This document shows, one piece after another, positions 1 through 8,745 of a stretch of DNA of 64,000 nt. The position numbers and the translations under genes are program-made. Numbering within the stretch: position 1 is the first letter of the stretch; each line of letters opens with the position of its first letter. A model generated the notes under the pieces. The model did not search any database and was not told the DNA's origin. It was given only the letters and a program-made list of their open reading frames with translations. Source of the DNA: Bacillota bacterium (GTDB lineage Bacteria > Bacillota > Dehalobacteriia > UBA4068); assembly GCA_024679955.1 (NCBI GenBank), contig JAILCQ010000017.1, positions 1 through 64,000 on the forward strand, read 5' to 3'.

Positions 1-205
1 CGCCGCCGTTGGCGGGCCGGGCCTGCCAGGGATGTTCCCGCTGGTCTTGCCCGCTTTGCCTTTGCCGGGCCTGCCAGGCTTCCCGGCGGCGGCGCTGCTC
101 TTCCACATCCTGCTGCCGCCGCTGCTGCTGCCTTTGCTGGCCGAAAAGGGTTTTCATCACCCGGGCCGCCACAAATACCATGATCAATATAATCAGGCCA
201 TCCAT
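1..205 (-). CDS. Small membrane-anchored protein downstream of floA (partial)
   Basis: The gene starts with ATG at 205 and runs off the left edge, so only the first 68 residues are visible. A GGGAGG ribosome site lies about 8 bases upstream. The start is hydrophobic (MDGLIILIMVFVAARVMK), consistent with one N-terminal membrane segment. It is followed by a very Gln/Arg-rich stretch (QQRQQQRRQQ, then REAWQARQRQ) that should be cytoplasmic and positively charged. It lies 15 bases after the floA stop on the same strand and is probably co-transcribed with it. I do not recognise a family, and the C-terminus is missing. Confidence 0.55.
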   Translation of the reverse strand, partial: MDGLIILIMVFVAARVMKTLFGQQRQQQRRQQDVEEQRRRREAWQARQRQSGQDQREHPWQARPANGG

Positions 206-220
206 AGCGCAGCCTCCCGT

Positions 221-1255
221 TTATTTCTTATCCGGCGTGCCGTTGACTACCGGCGGGTTGGCGTTCATACCGGCGATATTTTCCCGCATTTTGGTATCGG
301 AAGCCACGTTCATCATATTATAATAATCCATAACGCCCAAGCGGCCGTTGCGGAAGGCGTCCGCCATGGCTTTGGGCACTTCCGCCTCGGCTTCCACCAC
401 TTTGGCCCGCATTTCCTGAACGGCGGCCACCATTTCCTGCTCCCGGGCTACCGCCATGGCCCGTCTTTCCTCTGCTTTGGCCTGGGCGATGCGCTTGTCC
501 GCCTCCGCCTGATCGGTTTGCAATTCCGCGCCAATATTCCGTCCCACGTCAATATCAGCAATGTCGATGGAAAGAATTTCAAAGGCCGTCCCGGCGTCCA
601 GGCCCTTGCCCAACACGGTTTTGGAGATCCGATCCGGGTTTTCCAACACGTCTTTATGGGTTTCGCTGGAGCCTACGGTGGTGACGATGCCTTCGCCCAC
701 CCGGGCGATGATCGTTTCTTCACCGGCGCCGCCCACCAGGCGGTCGATATTGGCCCGGACGGTGACCTTCGCCTTGGCCTTCAATTCGATACCGTTGATG
801 GCCATGGCCGCCACCACCGGGGTTTCGATCACTTTCGGGTTTACGCTCATCTGCACGGCTTCCAAAACATTACGGCCCGCCAGATCGATGGCCGCCGCCC
901 GCTCGAAGGACAGGGGGATATTGGCCCGCTCGGCGGCGATCAAAGCGTCCACCACCCGGTCCACATTACCGCCGGCCAGATAATGGGCTTCCAGATCGGA
1001 AACGGAAACGTTCAAACCGGCTTTTTCCGCTTTGATCAAGGGATTGACGATTTTCGACGGGGAGACCCGGCGCAGCCGCATACCGATCAAATCCAGTATC
1101 CCCACCTTTACGCCGGCGGCCAAAGCGGATATCCACAGTCCCACGGGGATAAAGCGGAGAATGATCAACAAAGCGATAACCACCAACAGGATCAAAAGCA
1201 AGCCGCCCAAGGCAGCCCCGCCCACACTGGCGGCCAGGGAATACAAACCGTTCAT
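221..1255 (-). CDS. floA: Flotillin-like protein FloA
   Basis: A bacterial flotillin of 344 residues, close to the usual 330. Flotillins scaffold ordered membrane microdomains in Bacillota and affect signalling, secretion and membrane fluidity. Residues about 13-50 form a long hydrophobic membrane hairpin. The SPFH-type domain follows, and then an Ala/Glu-rich coiled coil (about 240-310, with [19 protein letters not shown]) typical of flotillin oligomerisation. The start is well supported: AAGGAGGT sits 5 bases before the ATG. It is separated from rpmA by a terminator, so it has its own promoter. Many Bacillota place an NfeD-type gene before floA; none is seen here. Confidence 0.93.
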   Translation of the reverse strand: MNGLYSLAASVGGAALGGLLLILLVVIALLIILRFIPVGLWISALAAGVKVGILDLIGMRLRRVSPSKIVNPLIKAEKAGLNVSVSDLEAHYLAGGNVDRVVDALIAAERANIPLSFERAAAIDLAGRNVLEAVQMSVNPKVIETPVVAAMAINGIELKAKAKVTVRANIDRLVGGAGEETIIARVGEGIVTTVGSSETHKDVLENPDRISKTVLGKGLDAGTAFEILSIDIADIDVGRNIGAELQTDQAEADKRIAQAKAEERRAMAVAREQEMVAAVQEMRAKVVEAEAEVPKAMADAFRNGRLGVMDYYNMMNVASDTKMRENIAGMNANPPVVNGTPDKK

Positions 1256-1275
1256 ACGTTACCTCCTTAAATATA

Positions 1276-1302
1276 ATTATATGATTTGCTCTATGCCGGC
1301 AA
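1276..1302 (-). promoter_or_regulatory. Putative floA promoter
   Basis: Reading leftwards, TATAAT (1281-1276) is preceded by TTGCCG (1302-1297) with a short 15-base spacer. The -10 lies just upstream of the floA ribosome site, giving a very short leader. The -10 is clear but the -35 is weak. Confidence 0.35.
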
Positions 1303-1371
1303 GTTTAGTATGGCGCATAACGGAAAAACCCATCCGGCCCGGCCTTTTCCGCGGCACAAGCGCCCCTTTGC

Positions 1372-1402
1372 AAAAAGGCCCGGTTTTTTCAAAAACCGGG
1401 CC
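1372..1402 (-). terminator. Intrinsic terminator after rpmA
   Basis: A 12-bp perfect inverted repeat (GGCCCGGTTTTT / AAAAACCGGGCC, 1377-1402) is followed on the minus strand by a T run (complement of 1372-1376). It ends the rplU-rpmA transcript before floA. Confidence 0.8.
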
Positions 1403-1441
1403 GGCGGCGCCCGGTAGGGAACCGCTGCATATGCTGCTCAA

Positions 1442-1708
1442 TTAAACCGCTTGGGTATCCGGATAAACGCTGACTTGTTTCCGGCTGCGGTCTTTTTTCT
1501 CAAATTTTACTCTGCCGTCCACAGTGGCGAACAAAGTATCGTCTTTGCCCAAACCGACGTTGACGCCGGGATGGAATTTGGTGCCCCGTTGCCGCACGAT
1601 GATGCTGCCGGCGGTGACGAATTGACCGTCGCCCCGTTTCAGACCCAATCGCTGCGCCGCGGAGTCGCGACCGTTACGAGACGAGCCGCCCGCTTTCTTA
1701 TGAGCCAT
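1442..1708 (-). CDS. rpmA: 50S ribosomal protein bL27
   Basis: A full-length bL27 of 88 residues, beginning [16 protein letters not shown]. The bL27 N-terminus reaches the peptidyl-transferase centre. The start is fixed by AAAGGAGGG 8 bases upstream of the ATG. Many Bacillota make bL27 with a short N-terminal extension that the protease Prp removes. That extension is absent here, and no prp gene lies between rplU and rpmA, which are only 73 bases apart. obgE, the usual next gene, is also missing; a terminator and floA follow. Confidence 0.97.
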   Translation of the reverse strand: MAHKKAGGSSRNGRDSAAQRLGLKRGDGQFVTAGSIIVRQRGTKFHPGVNVGLGKDDTLFATVDGRVKFEKKDRSRKQVSVYPDTQAV

Positions 1709-1781
1709 AAAACAATCCCTCCTTTATTGCTCAAATCGCCCACAGGCAAAACGGCGGTAGCCGTTGTTGAATGCCGTTCGG

Positions 1782-2096
1782 TTACGCTTGAATGGAAACC
1801 ACTTGCAGCTTGGTAAAAGGCTGCCGGTGACCGTTCTTTTTGCGGATGTTCTTTTTCGGTTTATAATGGAAAACCACCACTTTTTTGCCTTTGCCGTTTT
1901 CCACTACTTTACAGGTGACTTTGGCGCTTTCCACATAAGGATGGCCGGGGGTCAGCATTTCGCCGTCGTAAACGGCCAAAACCTTATCGATTTCGATTTC
2001 CTGCTCGGCTTCGCAGCCCGGCAGCAATTCCACCCGAATGGTGTCCCCCTCGGCGACTTTGTACTGCTTGCCGCCGCTTTCAATGATCGCAAACAT
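1782..2096 (-). CDS. rplU: 50S ribosomal protein bL21
   Basis: bL21 of 104 residues (start MFAIIESGGKQYKVAEGD, typical family length), a large-subunit protein binding 23S rRNA. The ribosome site GGGGAGGTG lies just before the ATG and can pair with an upstream CAUCUCC, see the leader feature. It is the first gene of a two-gene rplU-rpmA unit, directly downstream of the RNase G gene. This is the common Bacillota neighbourhood, except that prp is missing. Confidence 0.97.
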   Translation of the reverse strand: MFAIIESGGKQYKVAEGDTIRVELLPGCEAEQEIEIDKVLAVYDGEMLTPGHPYVESAKVTCKVVENGKGKKVVVFHYKPKKNIRKKNGHRQPFTKLQVVSIQA

Positions 2097-2196
2097 ATCG
2101 TTGCACCTCCCCTACTATATAGACTCGCCCGGAGATGGCGGCGGCGACGCCGCGCTTTCGGCCATGCCGGAGCGGTATGACAACAGATGAATTTTA
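2097..2196 (-). promoter_or_regulatory. Probable L21 (rplU) mRNA leader
   Basis: This 100-base gap between rng and rplU is structured. CAUCUCC (complement of 2131-2137) can pair over 7 bp, with one G-U pair, with GGAGGUG (complement of 2104-2110), which contains the rplU ribosome site. The segment between them, with GGGCGAG and UAUAUAGUAG, resembles what I remember of the Bacillota L21 leader family. The sequestering pairing is visible; the family assignment is from memory. The expected role is autogenous control of rplU-rpmA by bL21. Confidence 0.55.
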
Positions 2197-3498
2197 TCAT
2201 ATTTGCGGTTCTTCGTCAACAGTTTTTGTTTCCATTCGATATTGGGGCAGCAAGACCCGGCCTTTGCCGCCGCAGGCGGCGCATTCCCCTTCCACCACGG
2301 CGGACAGCTCCCGTCCCACTTTTTTGCGGGTCAGTTCCACCAGGCCCAGTTGGGTCATGCCCATCACCGTAACGCGGATGCGGTCTTTTTTCAATTCTTC
2401 TTCCAAAGCCTCCAATAGCCTCTCTTTGTCCTCCGGCCTTTCCATATCGATGAAATCCACGATGACGATGCCCCCCAGATTGCGCAGGCGCAGCTGCCGG
2501 GCGATTTCCCCTACCGCTTCCAGATTGGTTTTCAGCACGGTTTCCTGCAAATCGCATTCTCCCACATATTTACCGGTATTGACGTCGATGGCGTTCAAGG
2601 CTTCGGTTTGATCCAAAACGATATAGCCGCCGCTTTTCAGCCATACTTTTCGCCGCAGCGCCTTTTCCACCTGGCTGTAAATATCATAGGCGGCGAACAG
2701 ATCCTCCGCTTCCGTGACGATCACAGGCTTATTGCGCAAATTGGGCGCGATCCAGTCGATCACTTCCTGCAGCCGCCGGGCGGCCGGGGCGTCGTTGACG
2801 ATAAAACGGTCGATATCGTCTTCGCCGGTATCCCGGATCACCCGTTTCAGCATTTCCAAATCCCGGTGCAGCAGCATGGGCGCGGCGGACTTGGCCGCCA
2901 GGCCCTGAATGCGCCGCCACTCCTTGGTCAGCTGACGGATATCGGCGGCCAGATCCTGTCCATCGCTGCCTTGGGCCACGGTGCGGACGATGGCCCCCAT
3001 ATTGTCGGGCAAATATTGGCGCACCAATTCTTTCAGTCTGTCCCGTTCCTGCTCATCCTCGATGCGTCGGGATACGGCGATATAATCGCCGCAGGGCAGC
3101 AGCACCAAATAGCGGCCGGGCAAAGAAGGCTGCATGGTCACGCGAGCGCCTTTGGCCCCGGTGGGTTCCTTAAATATCTGTACGATGACCTGTTGCCCCT
3201 TGCGCACCAAATCATGGATACGCCGTTCCCTGAGGGCCGGCCCGGCGGACAAACGGCCGCCGTATACCGTAGGCGGCAAATAGGCGTCCTCCACATACAG
3301 AAAACAGTTTTTCACCAAACCGATATCCACAAAAGCGGCCTGCATACCGGGAAGCACATTTTCCACCCGGCCCAGATAAATATTGCCCAGCAGCTGTTCT
3401 TCCTCTCCCCGGGGCAAATGGATCTCCGCCAGCTGCCCCTGTTCCAAAAAAGCCACGGCCGTACTGTCGCCTTCGATCCTGACCAACATCTCTTTCAT
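2197..3498 (-). CDS. rng: Ribonuclease G/E family endoribonuclease
   Basis: An RNase G-type enzyme of 433 residues, about the size of a bare RNase E/G catalytic core, without the long scaffold tail of RNase E. It is expected to cut single-stranded AU-rich RNA and to process rRNA. Visible features are an S1-like region near residues 35-125, catalytic aspartates D305 (AIDVNTGK) and D348 (VIVDFID), and the zinc-link CxxC at C406/C409 (ECAACGGKG). It follows the radical SAM gene by 12 bases. Pairing of rng with TIGR03960-type radical SAM genes ahead of rplU is common in Bacillota. Confidence 0.94.
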   Translation of the reverse strand: MKEMLVRIEGDSTAVAFLEQGQLAEIHLPRGEEEQLLGNIYLGRVENVLPGMQAAFVDIGLVKNCFLYVEDAYLPPTVYGGRLSAGPALRERRIHDLVRKGQQVIVQIFKEPTGAKGARVTMQPSLPGRYLVLLPCGDYIAVSRRIEDEQERDRLKELVRQYLPDNMGAIVRTVAQGSDGQDLAADIRQLTKEWRRIQGLAAKSAAPMLLHRDLEMLKRVIRDTGEDDIDRFIVNDAPAARRLQEVIDWIAPNLRNKPVIVTEAEDLFAAYDIYSQVEKALRRKVWLKSGGYIVLDQTEALNAIDVNTGKYVGECDLQETVLKTNLEAVGEIARQLRLRNLGGIVIVDFIDMERPEDKERLLEALEEELKKDRIRVTVMGMTQLGLVELTRKKVGRELSAVVEGECAACGGKGRVLLPQYRMETKTVDEEPQI

Positions 3499-3510
3499 GG
3501 CTACGCCTCC

Positions 3511-6009
3511 CTAGTCTTCATGGTACAACCGCCGCGTTACCCCCGCAGGCCGCCAGGACGGCAGCAAACAGGCGGCCAGCTCCTGCGGCTTGGCCAAAGC
3601 GCCGCCGTCTAAGGCCAGGGTGTAATGCAAATGGGTTCCCGTAGCGGATAAACGCGACACCGCCGGACGTATATCCGCCTCTTTGCGGCCTTTGGGGCCT
3701 GTGCGCACCACGATTTGCGACGAAGAACGGGAAAAACTCTCAATGGCGGGCTGCAAATCCACACCGCCGGCGCCGGCAGGCAATTCCATTTGATAATCGG
3801 CCCGGTTGAGCCACGCCGTCAAAGCCGGCCCGTTCAAAGGCACTTCCCAGGCTTCCGTTACCTGCAATCCCGGAGGCAGGGTCTCGTTCAAACGCGGCAG
3901 CCAGTCTTCCGACGGCGCCTGCCACAAATACAAATCGCAATATTCGCATTGGCCCGCCACCCCCACCGGGTGAGCAGGGCCCCAGGAAATCAGCATATGG
4001 GGATTAAAGCCCTGGGAATAGGCCACCGGCGTGTCGCAGCGGCGCAGCGCCTTTTCCCAGGCGGCCAAAACCTCCAGATGGGATTGCCAAATCAGCGGGC
4101 CGTCCAGCAGCAAACGGCAGCGCCAGCGCCGCTTCTTCTCCCGAGGCGGCCAGGATGCGGTCACCGCTCCCGCCATTTTTTCTACCGGCCTGGCCAGTAC
4201 GTTTTGTACCGACAAACGATCGCAAACGCCGCAGCCGTTGCAGCCGCCCCGGCGGCAATCCTCCGTAAGAACGCCTGCCGCCGCCCGTTCATATTCCCTG
4301 GCCAACCAGGCCGGATCCACCCCGGGATCCAGATGCGCCCAGGGCAAAGCCTGCCCCGGACAGAAGCTTTGATAGGCAAATTCCTCCATGGTCAGGCCGT
4401 TTTCGGCAAAAGCCTGCCGCCACAAATCAAAATCAAAATGCTCCGACCAGCCGTCCATATAGCAGCCCAGCCGGTAGGCGCTGAGCAACACCGGCGCCAA
4501 ACGCCGGTCGCCCCGGGCGAAAACCGCCTCCAACAGACTGGCTTTGGGATCATGATAATGGACGCTCACCTGGCGCAAAGGGCGGATATGCTCCAACAAA
4601 AAGGCCTGCTTTTCCCGTAACTGTTCCTGGGTGTCCTGGGGACAGTATTGAAAAGGCGTATGGGCCTTGGGCACGAAATTGGAAATGCCCAAAGTGATCC
4701 GCACCGGCTTATTCACCCCCGCCGGCTTATGCTCCCTGGCGATTTGCAGCAGTTTTTTGCACATATCCACGATGGCCAGCAAATCCTCATTGGTTTCAAA
4801 GGGCAGGCCGATCATAAAATACAGCTTGATCCCCATATACCCTTGGGAAAAAGCGGCGGCCGCCGCCGCATACAGATCCGTTTCCCGCACGCCCTTATTG
4901 ATGATATCCCGCAGCCTTTGGCTGCCCGCCTCCGGGGCCAAAGTCAGGCCGCTTTTGCGCACCTGGGCGGTTTTGGCGGCCAGATCCACGGAAAAAGCGT
5001 CCACCCGCAAAGAAGGCAAAGAAATGCCGCAGCCATGGGAAGCGTGGGCGGCCAACAGGGAATCCATCAGCGGCTCGATCTGGCTGTAATCGGCGGAAGA
5101 CAGGGACAGCAGGGAAATATCTTCATACCCGGCGGCTTCCCGTTGCCGTTCCGCCTGGCGCAACAAGGTGGCTACTTGTTTTTCCCGCACCGGCCGGTAC
5201 AAAATCCCCGCCTGGCAAAAGCGGCAGCCCCTGGCGCAGCCCCGCATGATCTCCAGCATGCTGCGGTCATGCACGGCTTTGGGCTGAGAGATCAAAGGCG
5301 CGTCCGGGAAAGGCGCGGCGTCGATATCCGCCAAAACCTGCTTGCGCACGGGCATAGGCGCGCCGTCCTCCGCTTCCAGGGCGGCAAAAACGCCGTTTTC
5401 ATCATAACGGGGCCGGTAACAGGCCGGCTGATAGCAGCCGGGCAAAGCCAGCGCCCGGCGCAAAAATTCCCCTTTACCGCCGCCGTCTTCCTTGACCTGG
5501 GCCGCCAGCTCCAGCAGGTGCAGGACGGTTTCCTCGCCGTCGCCGATCACGAACAGATCGATCATACCGGCCAGAGGCTCCGGATTGAAAGCGCAGGGAC
5601 CGCCGGCGATCACCACCGGCCAATCCCGCCGTTCCGCCGCCTGCAAAGGCAATCCGGCCAAATCCAACATACGCAAAATATTCGTATAGGAAAGCTCATA
5701 CTGCAAGGTAAAGCCCAAAAGATCAAAATCCGCCAGCGGACGCTTGCTCTCCCAGCTGAACAGGGGCAAGTTCCGGCGGCGCATTTCCGCCGCCATATCG
5801 TCCAAAGGCAAAAAGCTGCGTTCGCAGACAAAATCCCGGCAGCGGTTCACCGTCTCATAAATCAGCCGCATGCCCAAATGGGACATGCCCAATTCATAAG
5901 AATCGGGGAAGGCAAACGCCAAGGTGGCCTTCACCTGCCGCCAATCCTTGACCACGGCATTTTTCTCGCCGCCTATATATTGGCCGGGCCGTTCCACCTG
6001 GCGCAACAA
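3511..6009 (-). CDS. TIGR03960-type B12-binding radical SAM protein fused to a DUF2344 domain
   Basis: An 832-residue fusion of two widespread families of unknown reaction. Residues 1 to about 240 form the cobalamin-binding-like N-terminal part. The radical SAM core carries C258xxxC262xxC265 (RGCARGCRFC), which would bind a 4Fe-4S cluster and SAM. From about residue 620 a DUF2344 (TIGR03936) domain follows; in many genomes it is a separate gene. Coordinates use the first TTG. However, the only good ribosome site, GGGGAGG at 6056-6050, points 11 codons further up to an in-frame ATT at 6042, which would give N-G-E-R-I-L-L before this start. It lies 12 bases before rng and 48 after the deaminase stop, clearly one operon. 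Confidence 0.88.
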   Translation of the reverse strand: MLRQVERPGQYIGGEKNAVVKDWRQVKATLAFAFPDSYELGMSHLGMRLIYETVNRCRDFVCERSFLPLDDMAAEMRRRNLPLFSWESKRPLADFDLLGFTLQYELSYTNILRMLDLAGLPLQAAERRDWPVVIAGGPCAFNPEPLAGMIDLFVIGDGEETVLHLLELAAQVKEDGGGKGEFLRRALALPGCYQPACYRPRYDENGVFAALEAEDGAPMPVRKQVLADIDAAPFPDAPLISQPKAVHDRSMLEIMRGCARGCRFCQAGILYRPVREKQVATLLRQAERQREAAGYEDISLLSLSSADYSQIEPLMDSLLAAHASHGCGISLPSLRVDAFSVDLAAKTAQVRKSGLTLAPEAGSQRLRDIINKGVRETDLYAAAAAAFSQGYMGIKLYFMIGLPFETNEDLLAIVDMCKKLLQIAREHKPAGVNKPVRITLGISNFVPKAHTPFQYCPQDTQEQLREKQAFLLEHIRPLRQVSVHYHDPKASLLEAVFARGDRRLAPVLLSAYRLGCYMDGWSEHFDFDLWRQAFAENGLTMEEFAYQSFCPGQALPWAHLDPGVDPAWLAREYERAAAGVLTEDCRRGGCNGCGVCDRLSVQNVLARPVEKMAGAVTASWPPREKKRRWRCRLLLDGPLIWQSHLEVLAAWEKALRRCDTPVAYSQGFNPHMLISWGPAHPVGVAGQCEYCDLYLWQAPSEDWLPRLNETLPPGLQVTEAWEVPLNGPALTAWLNRADYQMELPAGAGGVDLQPAIESFSRSSSQIVVRTGPKGRKEADIRPAVSRLSATGTHLHYTLALDGGALAKPQELAACLLPSWRPAGVTRRLYHED

Positions 6010-6039
6010 ATCATCGGATAAAAGAATCCGCTCTCCGTT

Positions 6040-6056
6040 AATGGCAATTCCTCCCC
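6040..6056 (-). promoter_or_regulatory. Ribosome site pointing to an ATT start
   Basis: GGGGAGG (6056-6050), seven bases, then ATT (6042-6040) in frame with the radical SAM gene. No ATG, GTG or TTG occurs at a suitable distance. The first TTG codons (6009, 6006) lie more than 35 bases away with no ribosome site of their own. Confidence 0.5.
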
Positions 6057-6057
6057 A

Positions 6058-7365
6058 TTATCCTTTCGCCGCCAAACAGGCGACGATACGCTGGCGGGCC
6101 CGTTCCGCTTCATAGTCGGCCCGTTCCCTGTCGAAGTCCATAAATGCCCCGTTCTCGTAGCGGATCTTTCCATCCACCATGGTCATATACACATCGCTGC
6201 CCACCGCGGCATACAGCAAATTGTGCAGCAGATTATGGGCCGGCCGCCAATAGAGCTGTTGCATATCCACGGCCACGATATCCGCCCGGTTGCCCAACTT
6301 CAAAGCGCCGCAATCCGCCCGGCCCTGGGCGACGGCCCCGGCTCTGGTGGCCGCGTATAAGGCCTGGGCAGGCGTAATCAAGGTGGGGTCGCCGCTGACG
6401 CCCTTATGCAGCAGAGCAAATGTTTTCATCTCTTCCAGCATATTCAAATTGTTATTGCTGGCCACGCTGTCGGTGCCCAAAGCCAGATTCACGCCGGCCG
6501 CCAAAAGCTGCGCCGCCGGGCAAATGCCGCTGGCCAGCTTCAAATTGCTTTTGGGACAAGTGGCCACGGTCACTTCTTTTTCTTTATAAATCTCTATATC
6601 CGCCTGATCGATATAAATGGAATGGGCGGCGATAGCCGGCCCGTCGAACAGGCCGCAGGCCGCCAGATAGGCCACGGGACTCATGCCGTGCCGTTCATAG
6701 CAGCCCTGGGTTTCCTCTTTGGTTTCCGCCACATGCACATGGACGCCCCTGCCGTTTTCCCAGGCGGCTTCCGCCACGCCCCGGGCCACTTTTTCGCTGC
6801 TGGTATATTCCCCGTGCAGGGAAAAATCCACCAATATCCGCCCATCGTCATAGCCGTGCCAGGCCGCCAATGTATCCAGCGTGTCCTGATAGGCAGGCAA
6901 TTCCCGATAGGAACGCTGATCGAAACAGGTACAGCCCAGGCTGACATTGGCTTTGATGCCGCTGTCGGCAAAACCTCTGGCCAAGGCCTCGCCCCGCATA
7001 TACATATCGCTGGTGGAAACGATGCCGAAGCGCAGCATTTCCCCGGCCCCCAACAAGCAGGACCAATAAATGTCCTCCGGCGTCAGCTGATCTTCAAAAG
7101 GAAAGATCCGCTGATTCAGCCACTCGTTCAGGCGCAGATTTTCCCCATAGCCCCGCAGCAGATGCATAGGCGCATGGCTGTGGGCGTTGATAAAACCGGG
7201 GATAAACAGTTTTCCTTCCCCATGGGCGTATACCGGCCCGAAAGCCGCTGGGTCCGCCGGCGGCGTATCCGCCAGATAAGCGATGCGGCCGTCCTTGACC
7301 CCCAAATACATATGCTCGCGAATGTGAAAATCCTCGTCCACCAGGACGATGTCCTGAAACAACAT
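6058..7365 (-). CDS. mtaD: 5-methylthioadenosine/S-adenosylhomocysteine deaminase
   Basis: An amidohydrolase of 435 residues, full length, in the zinc-dependent MTA/SAH deaminase family. It would convert S-adenosylhomocysteine to S-inosylhomocysteine, and methylthioadenosine likewise, in the cytoplasm. Visible metal ligands are H62 and H64 (NAHSHAPMHLLRG, the family signature), the HVHVAE motif near residue 220 and LGTDSVASNN near residue 310. It lies 29 bases after the homocysteine methyltransferase gene. Together they suggest a route that removes SAH and remethylates homocysteine after methyl transfer. A general ATZ/TRZ-type hydrolase is the fallback assignment. Confidence 0.88.
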   Translation of the reverse strand: MLFQDIVLVDEDFHIREHMYLGVKDGRIAYLADTPPADPAAFGPVYAHGEGKLFIPGFINAHSHAPMHLLRGYGENLRLNEWLNQRIFPFEDQLTPEDIYWSCLLGAGEMLRFGIVSTSDMYMRGEALARGFADSGIKANVSLGCTCFDQRSYRELPAYQDTLDTLAAWHGYDDGRILVDFSLHGEYTSSEKVARGVAEAAWENGRGVHVHVAETKEETQGCYERHGMSPVAYLAACGLFDGPAIAAHSIYIDQADIEIYKEKEVTVATCPKSNLKLASGICPAAQLLAAGVNLALGTDSVASNNNLNMLEEMKTFALLHKGVSGDPTLITPAQALYAATRAGAVAQGRADCGALKLGNRADIVAVDMQQLYWRPAHNLLHNLLYAAVGSDVYMTMVDGKIRYENGAFMDFDRERADYEAERARQRIVACLAAKG

Positions 7366-7394
7366 GGCCGTTACTCCTTCCCCAATTCTACCCT

Positions 7395-8267
7395 CTATTC
7401 CTCAGCCAGACCGATCCGCAGCTGTCGGATATGTTCCGGCGTAGTGCCGCAGCAGCCGCCCAGCAGCTGCGCCCCCGCCTGACGGCACAGGGCCATTTCC
7501 GCGGCAAATTCCTGGGGCGACAACGGATACGACACGGCATTGTTCTCCGCATATTGGGGCTTGCCCGCATTGGGCTGCAACAGCACCGGCAATCCCGCCT
7601 GCTTCAATCCTTCGATGATCGGCGGATACTCTTTGGGATTCAAATCGCCGCAATTGGCCCCCAGCGCCGCCACGCCATGCTTTTGCGCAAAAGCGCAAAT
7701 ATCCGCGGTACGGTCCCCCATCATCGTGGCGCCGCCCCGTCTGGCGGTGCAGAAGGTCATGGTAAAAACCACCGGCAACTGCGGAGCCTGATCATGACAG
7801 GCCTGCAGCATCAACTCCGCCTCCGCCAGATGAAACACGGTTTCCACGATCAGGCCGGATAAAGGATACGCGGCCATGGTCTCCACCTGCCGGCAATAGG
7901 CTTCGTAGATCTGATTCGCGTCGCCGTTGCCGTAAGGCGGCAGCATTTGCCCGGTGGGCCCCATATCGCCGAAAACAAAGGCATGTCCATCGGCAGCCTG
8001 CAAGGCCGCTTCCATGGCGGCGCGCAAAGAATCATCCAATTGCTGATCCGTCAAATCGGAATAAATGCGGTTGAGACTGAAACTGTTGGTGGTCAAGCAA
8101 TCCGATCCCGCTTCCAAATACAGACGGTGGGCTTTTTCCACCAAATCGCGGCTGGTCAAATTATTATGGCCGCTGCGCATATCGCCGCCCATGGAGGCCA
8201 ATAAACTGCCCATTGCGCCGTCGAACAGCAATACCTTCCCCGAAGCCAGCGTTTGTTTAAAATCCAT
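7395..8267 (-). CDS. Homocysteine S-methyltransferase family protein
   Basis: A single-domain Zn-dependent methyltransferase of 290 residues, matching the N-terminal homocysteine-binding domain of MetH and the betaine-homocysteine methyltransferase family. Zinc ligands are C206 (GANCGD) and C272/C273 (GGCCGTTPEHI); the N-terminal FDGAMGSLL motif is also typical. The substrate donor cannot be told from sequence. There is no cobalamin domain, so it may work with a separate corrinoid protein or another methyl donor. It is the first gene of the minus-strand operon running to rng. A TATAAT at 8340-8335 could be its -10, but I see no good -35. Confidence 0.87.
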   Translation of the reverse strand: MDFKQTLASGKVLLFDGAMGSLLASMGGDMRSGHNNLTSRDLVEKAHRLYLEAGSDCLTTNSFSLNRIYSDLTDQQLDDSLRAAMEAALQAADGHAFVFGDMGPTGQMLPPYGNGDANQIYEAYCRQVETMAAYPLSGLIVETVFHLAEAELMLQACHDQAPQLPVVFTMTFCTARRGGATMMGDRTADICAFAQKHGVAALGANCGDLNPKEYPPIIEGLKQAGLPVLLQPNAGKPQYAENNAVSYPLSPQEFAAEMALCRQAGAQLLGGCCGTTPEHIRQLRIGLAEE

Positions 8268-8407
8268 GCGTCAACCCTCCATTCCCCTATCCCTGCGGCC
8301 GCCGGGCCGCCGGATATATCCTGCTTATTCATTTATTATATCGCAATAACGGTTTAAAGGAAAGACCCCATTCTTATCATTCTCCCCGCCGGTTTCTCCG
8401 CCACATG

Positions 8408-8510
8408 ACAAAACAGCGCCGCCTGTGGGCAGCGCTGTTTGTGCAGAGAATAACATGAGAAGAATGGATTTGAAAAAGGAAGGTTGAAAAAATTATACTT
8501 GGAACAGTAT
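8408..8510 (-). ncRNA. Predicted small RNA A of a tandem pair
   Basis: A unit of about 100 bases begins just after a TTGACG-17-TATAAT promoter and ends in a hairpin (AAACAGCGC / GCGCTGTTTT, 8440-8410) followed by TTTTGT. The body has a small stem (ATACT/AGTAT) and a CU-rich single-stranded part (CCTTCCTTTTTC, ATTCTTCTC) able to pair with ribosome sites. No convincing reading frame: the 64-codon frame here would start inside the promoter. The right-hand unit is built the same way and shares short motifs. The class is unknown; the arrangement recalls tandem CU-rich sRNAs such as the LhrC family. Confidence 0.6.
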
Positions 8511-8516
8511 ATTCTT

Positions 8517-8545
8517 ATTATATACATCCCCTTGCCGGCCGTCAA
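8517..8545 (-). promoter_or_regulatory. Promoter of small RNA A
   Basis: TTGACG (8545-8540), a 17-base spacer and TATAAT (8522-8517). The nearest downstream features are the CU-rich body and its terminator, with no gene in range. Confidence 0.7.
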
Positions 8546-8629
8546 CATTTAATTGCAAAGAATTTATATCTATTTATTGCATCACCGGCAATTTTTTTTG
8601 CGTTTTTCGATAATCTTGTTTTTATTCCA

Positions 8630-8740
8630 AAAACAACAAAACAGCGATCGCCGAATATCGCTGTTTTATTGTGAGTGGATAGCATGAAGGAATAAATTAG
8701 AGAAGAACAACTCAGGAGAAATTATCCTTATTTCAGTATA
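8630..8740 (-). ncRNA. Predicted small RNA B of a tandem pair
   Basis: About 110 bases lie between a perfect TTGACA-17-TATAAT promoter and an intrinsic terminator with an 11-bp perfect stem (AAAACAGCGAT / ATCGCTGTTTT, 8667-8638) followed by GTTGTTTTT. The 5' part shares TATACTG and the ATAATTT run with unit A, both have TTCTTCTC, and both terminator stems contain AAACAGCG. The middle holds TTTCTCCTGA, complementary to a strong ribosome site. I infer a duplicated trans-acting small RNA; it may still be a leader of unknown purpose. Confidence 0.65.
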
Positions 8741-8745
8741 GTTAA

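Noticed and set aside
32-1270. Long plus-strand frame over floA
   Set aside because: It mirrors floA on the other strand, has no ribosome site and an unlikely His/Gly-rich composition.
8354-8548. 64-codon minus-strand frame over small RNA A
   Set aside because: Its start codon would lie within the promoter of unit A, and it has no ribosome site or recognisable protein.
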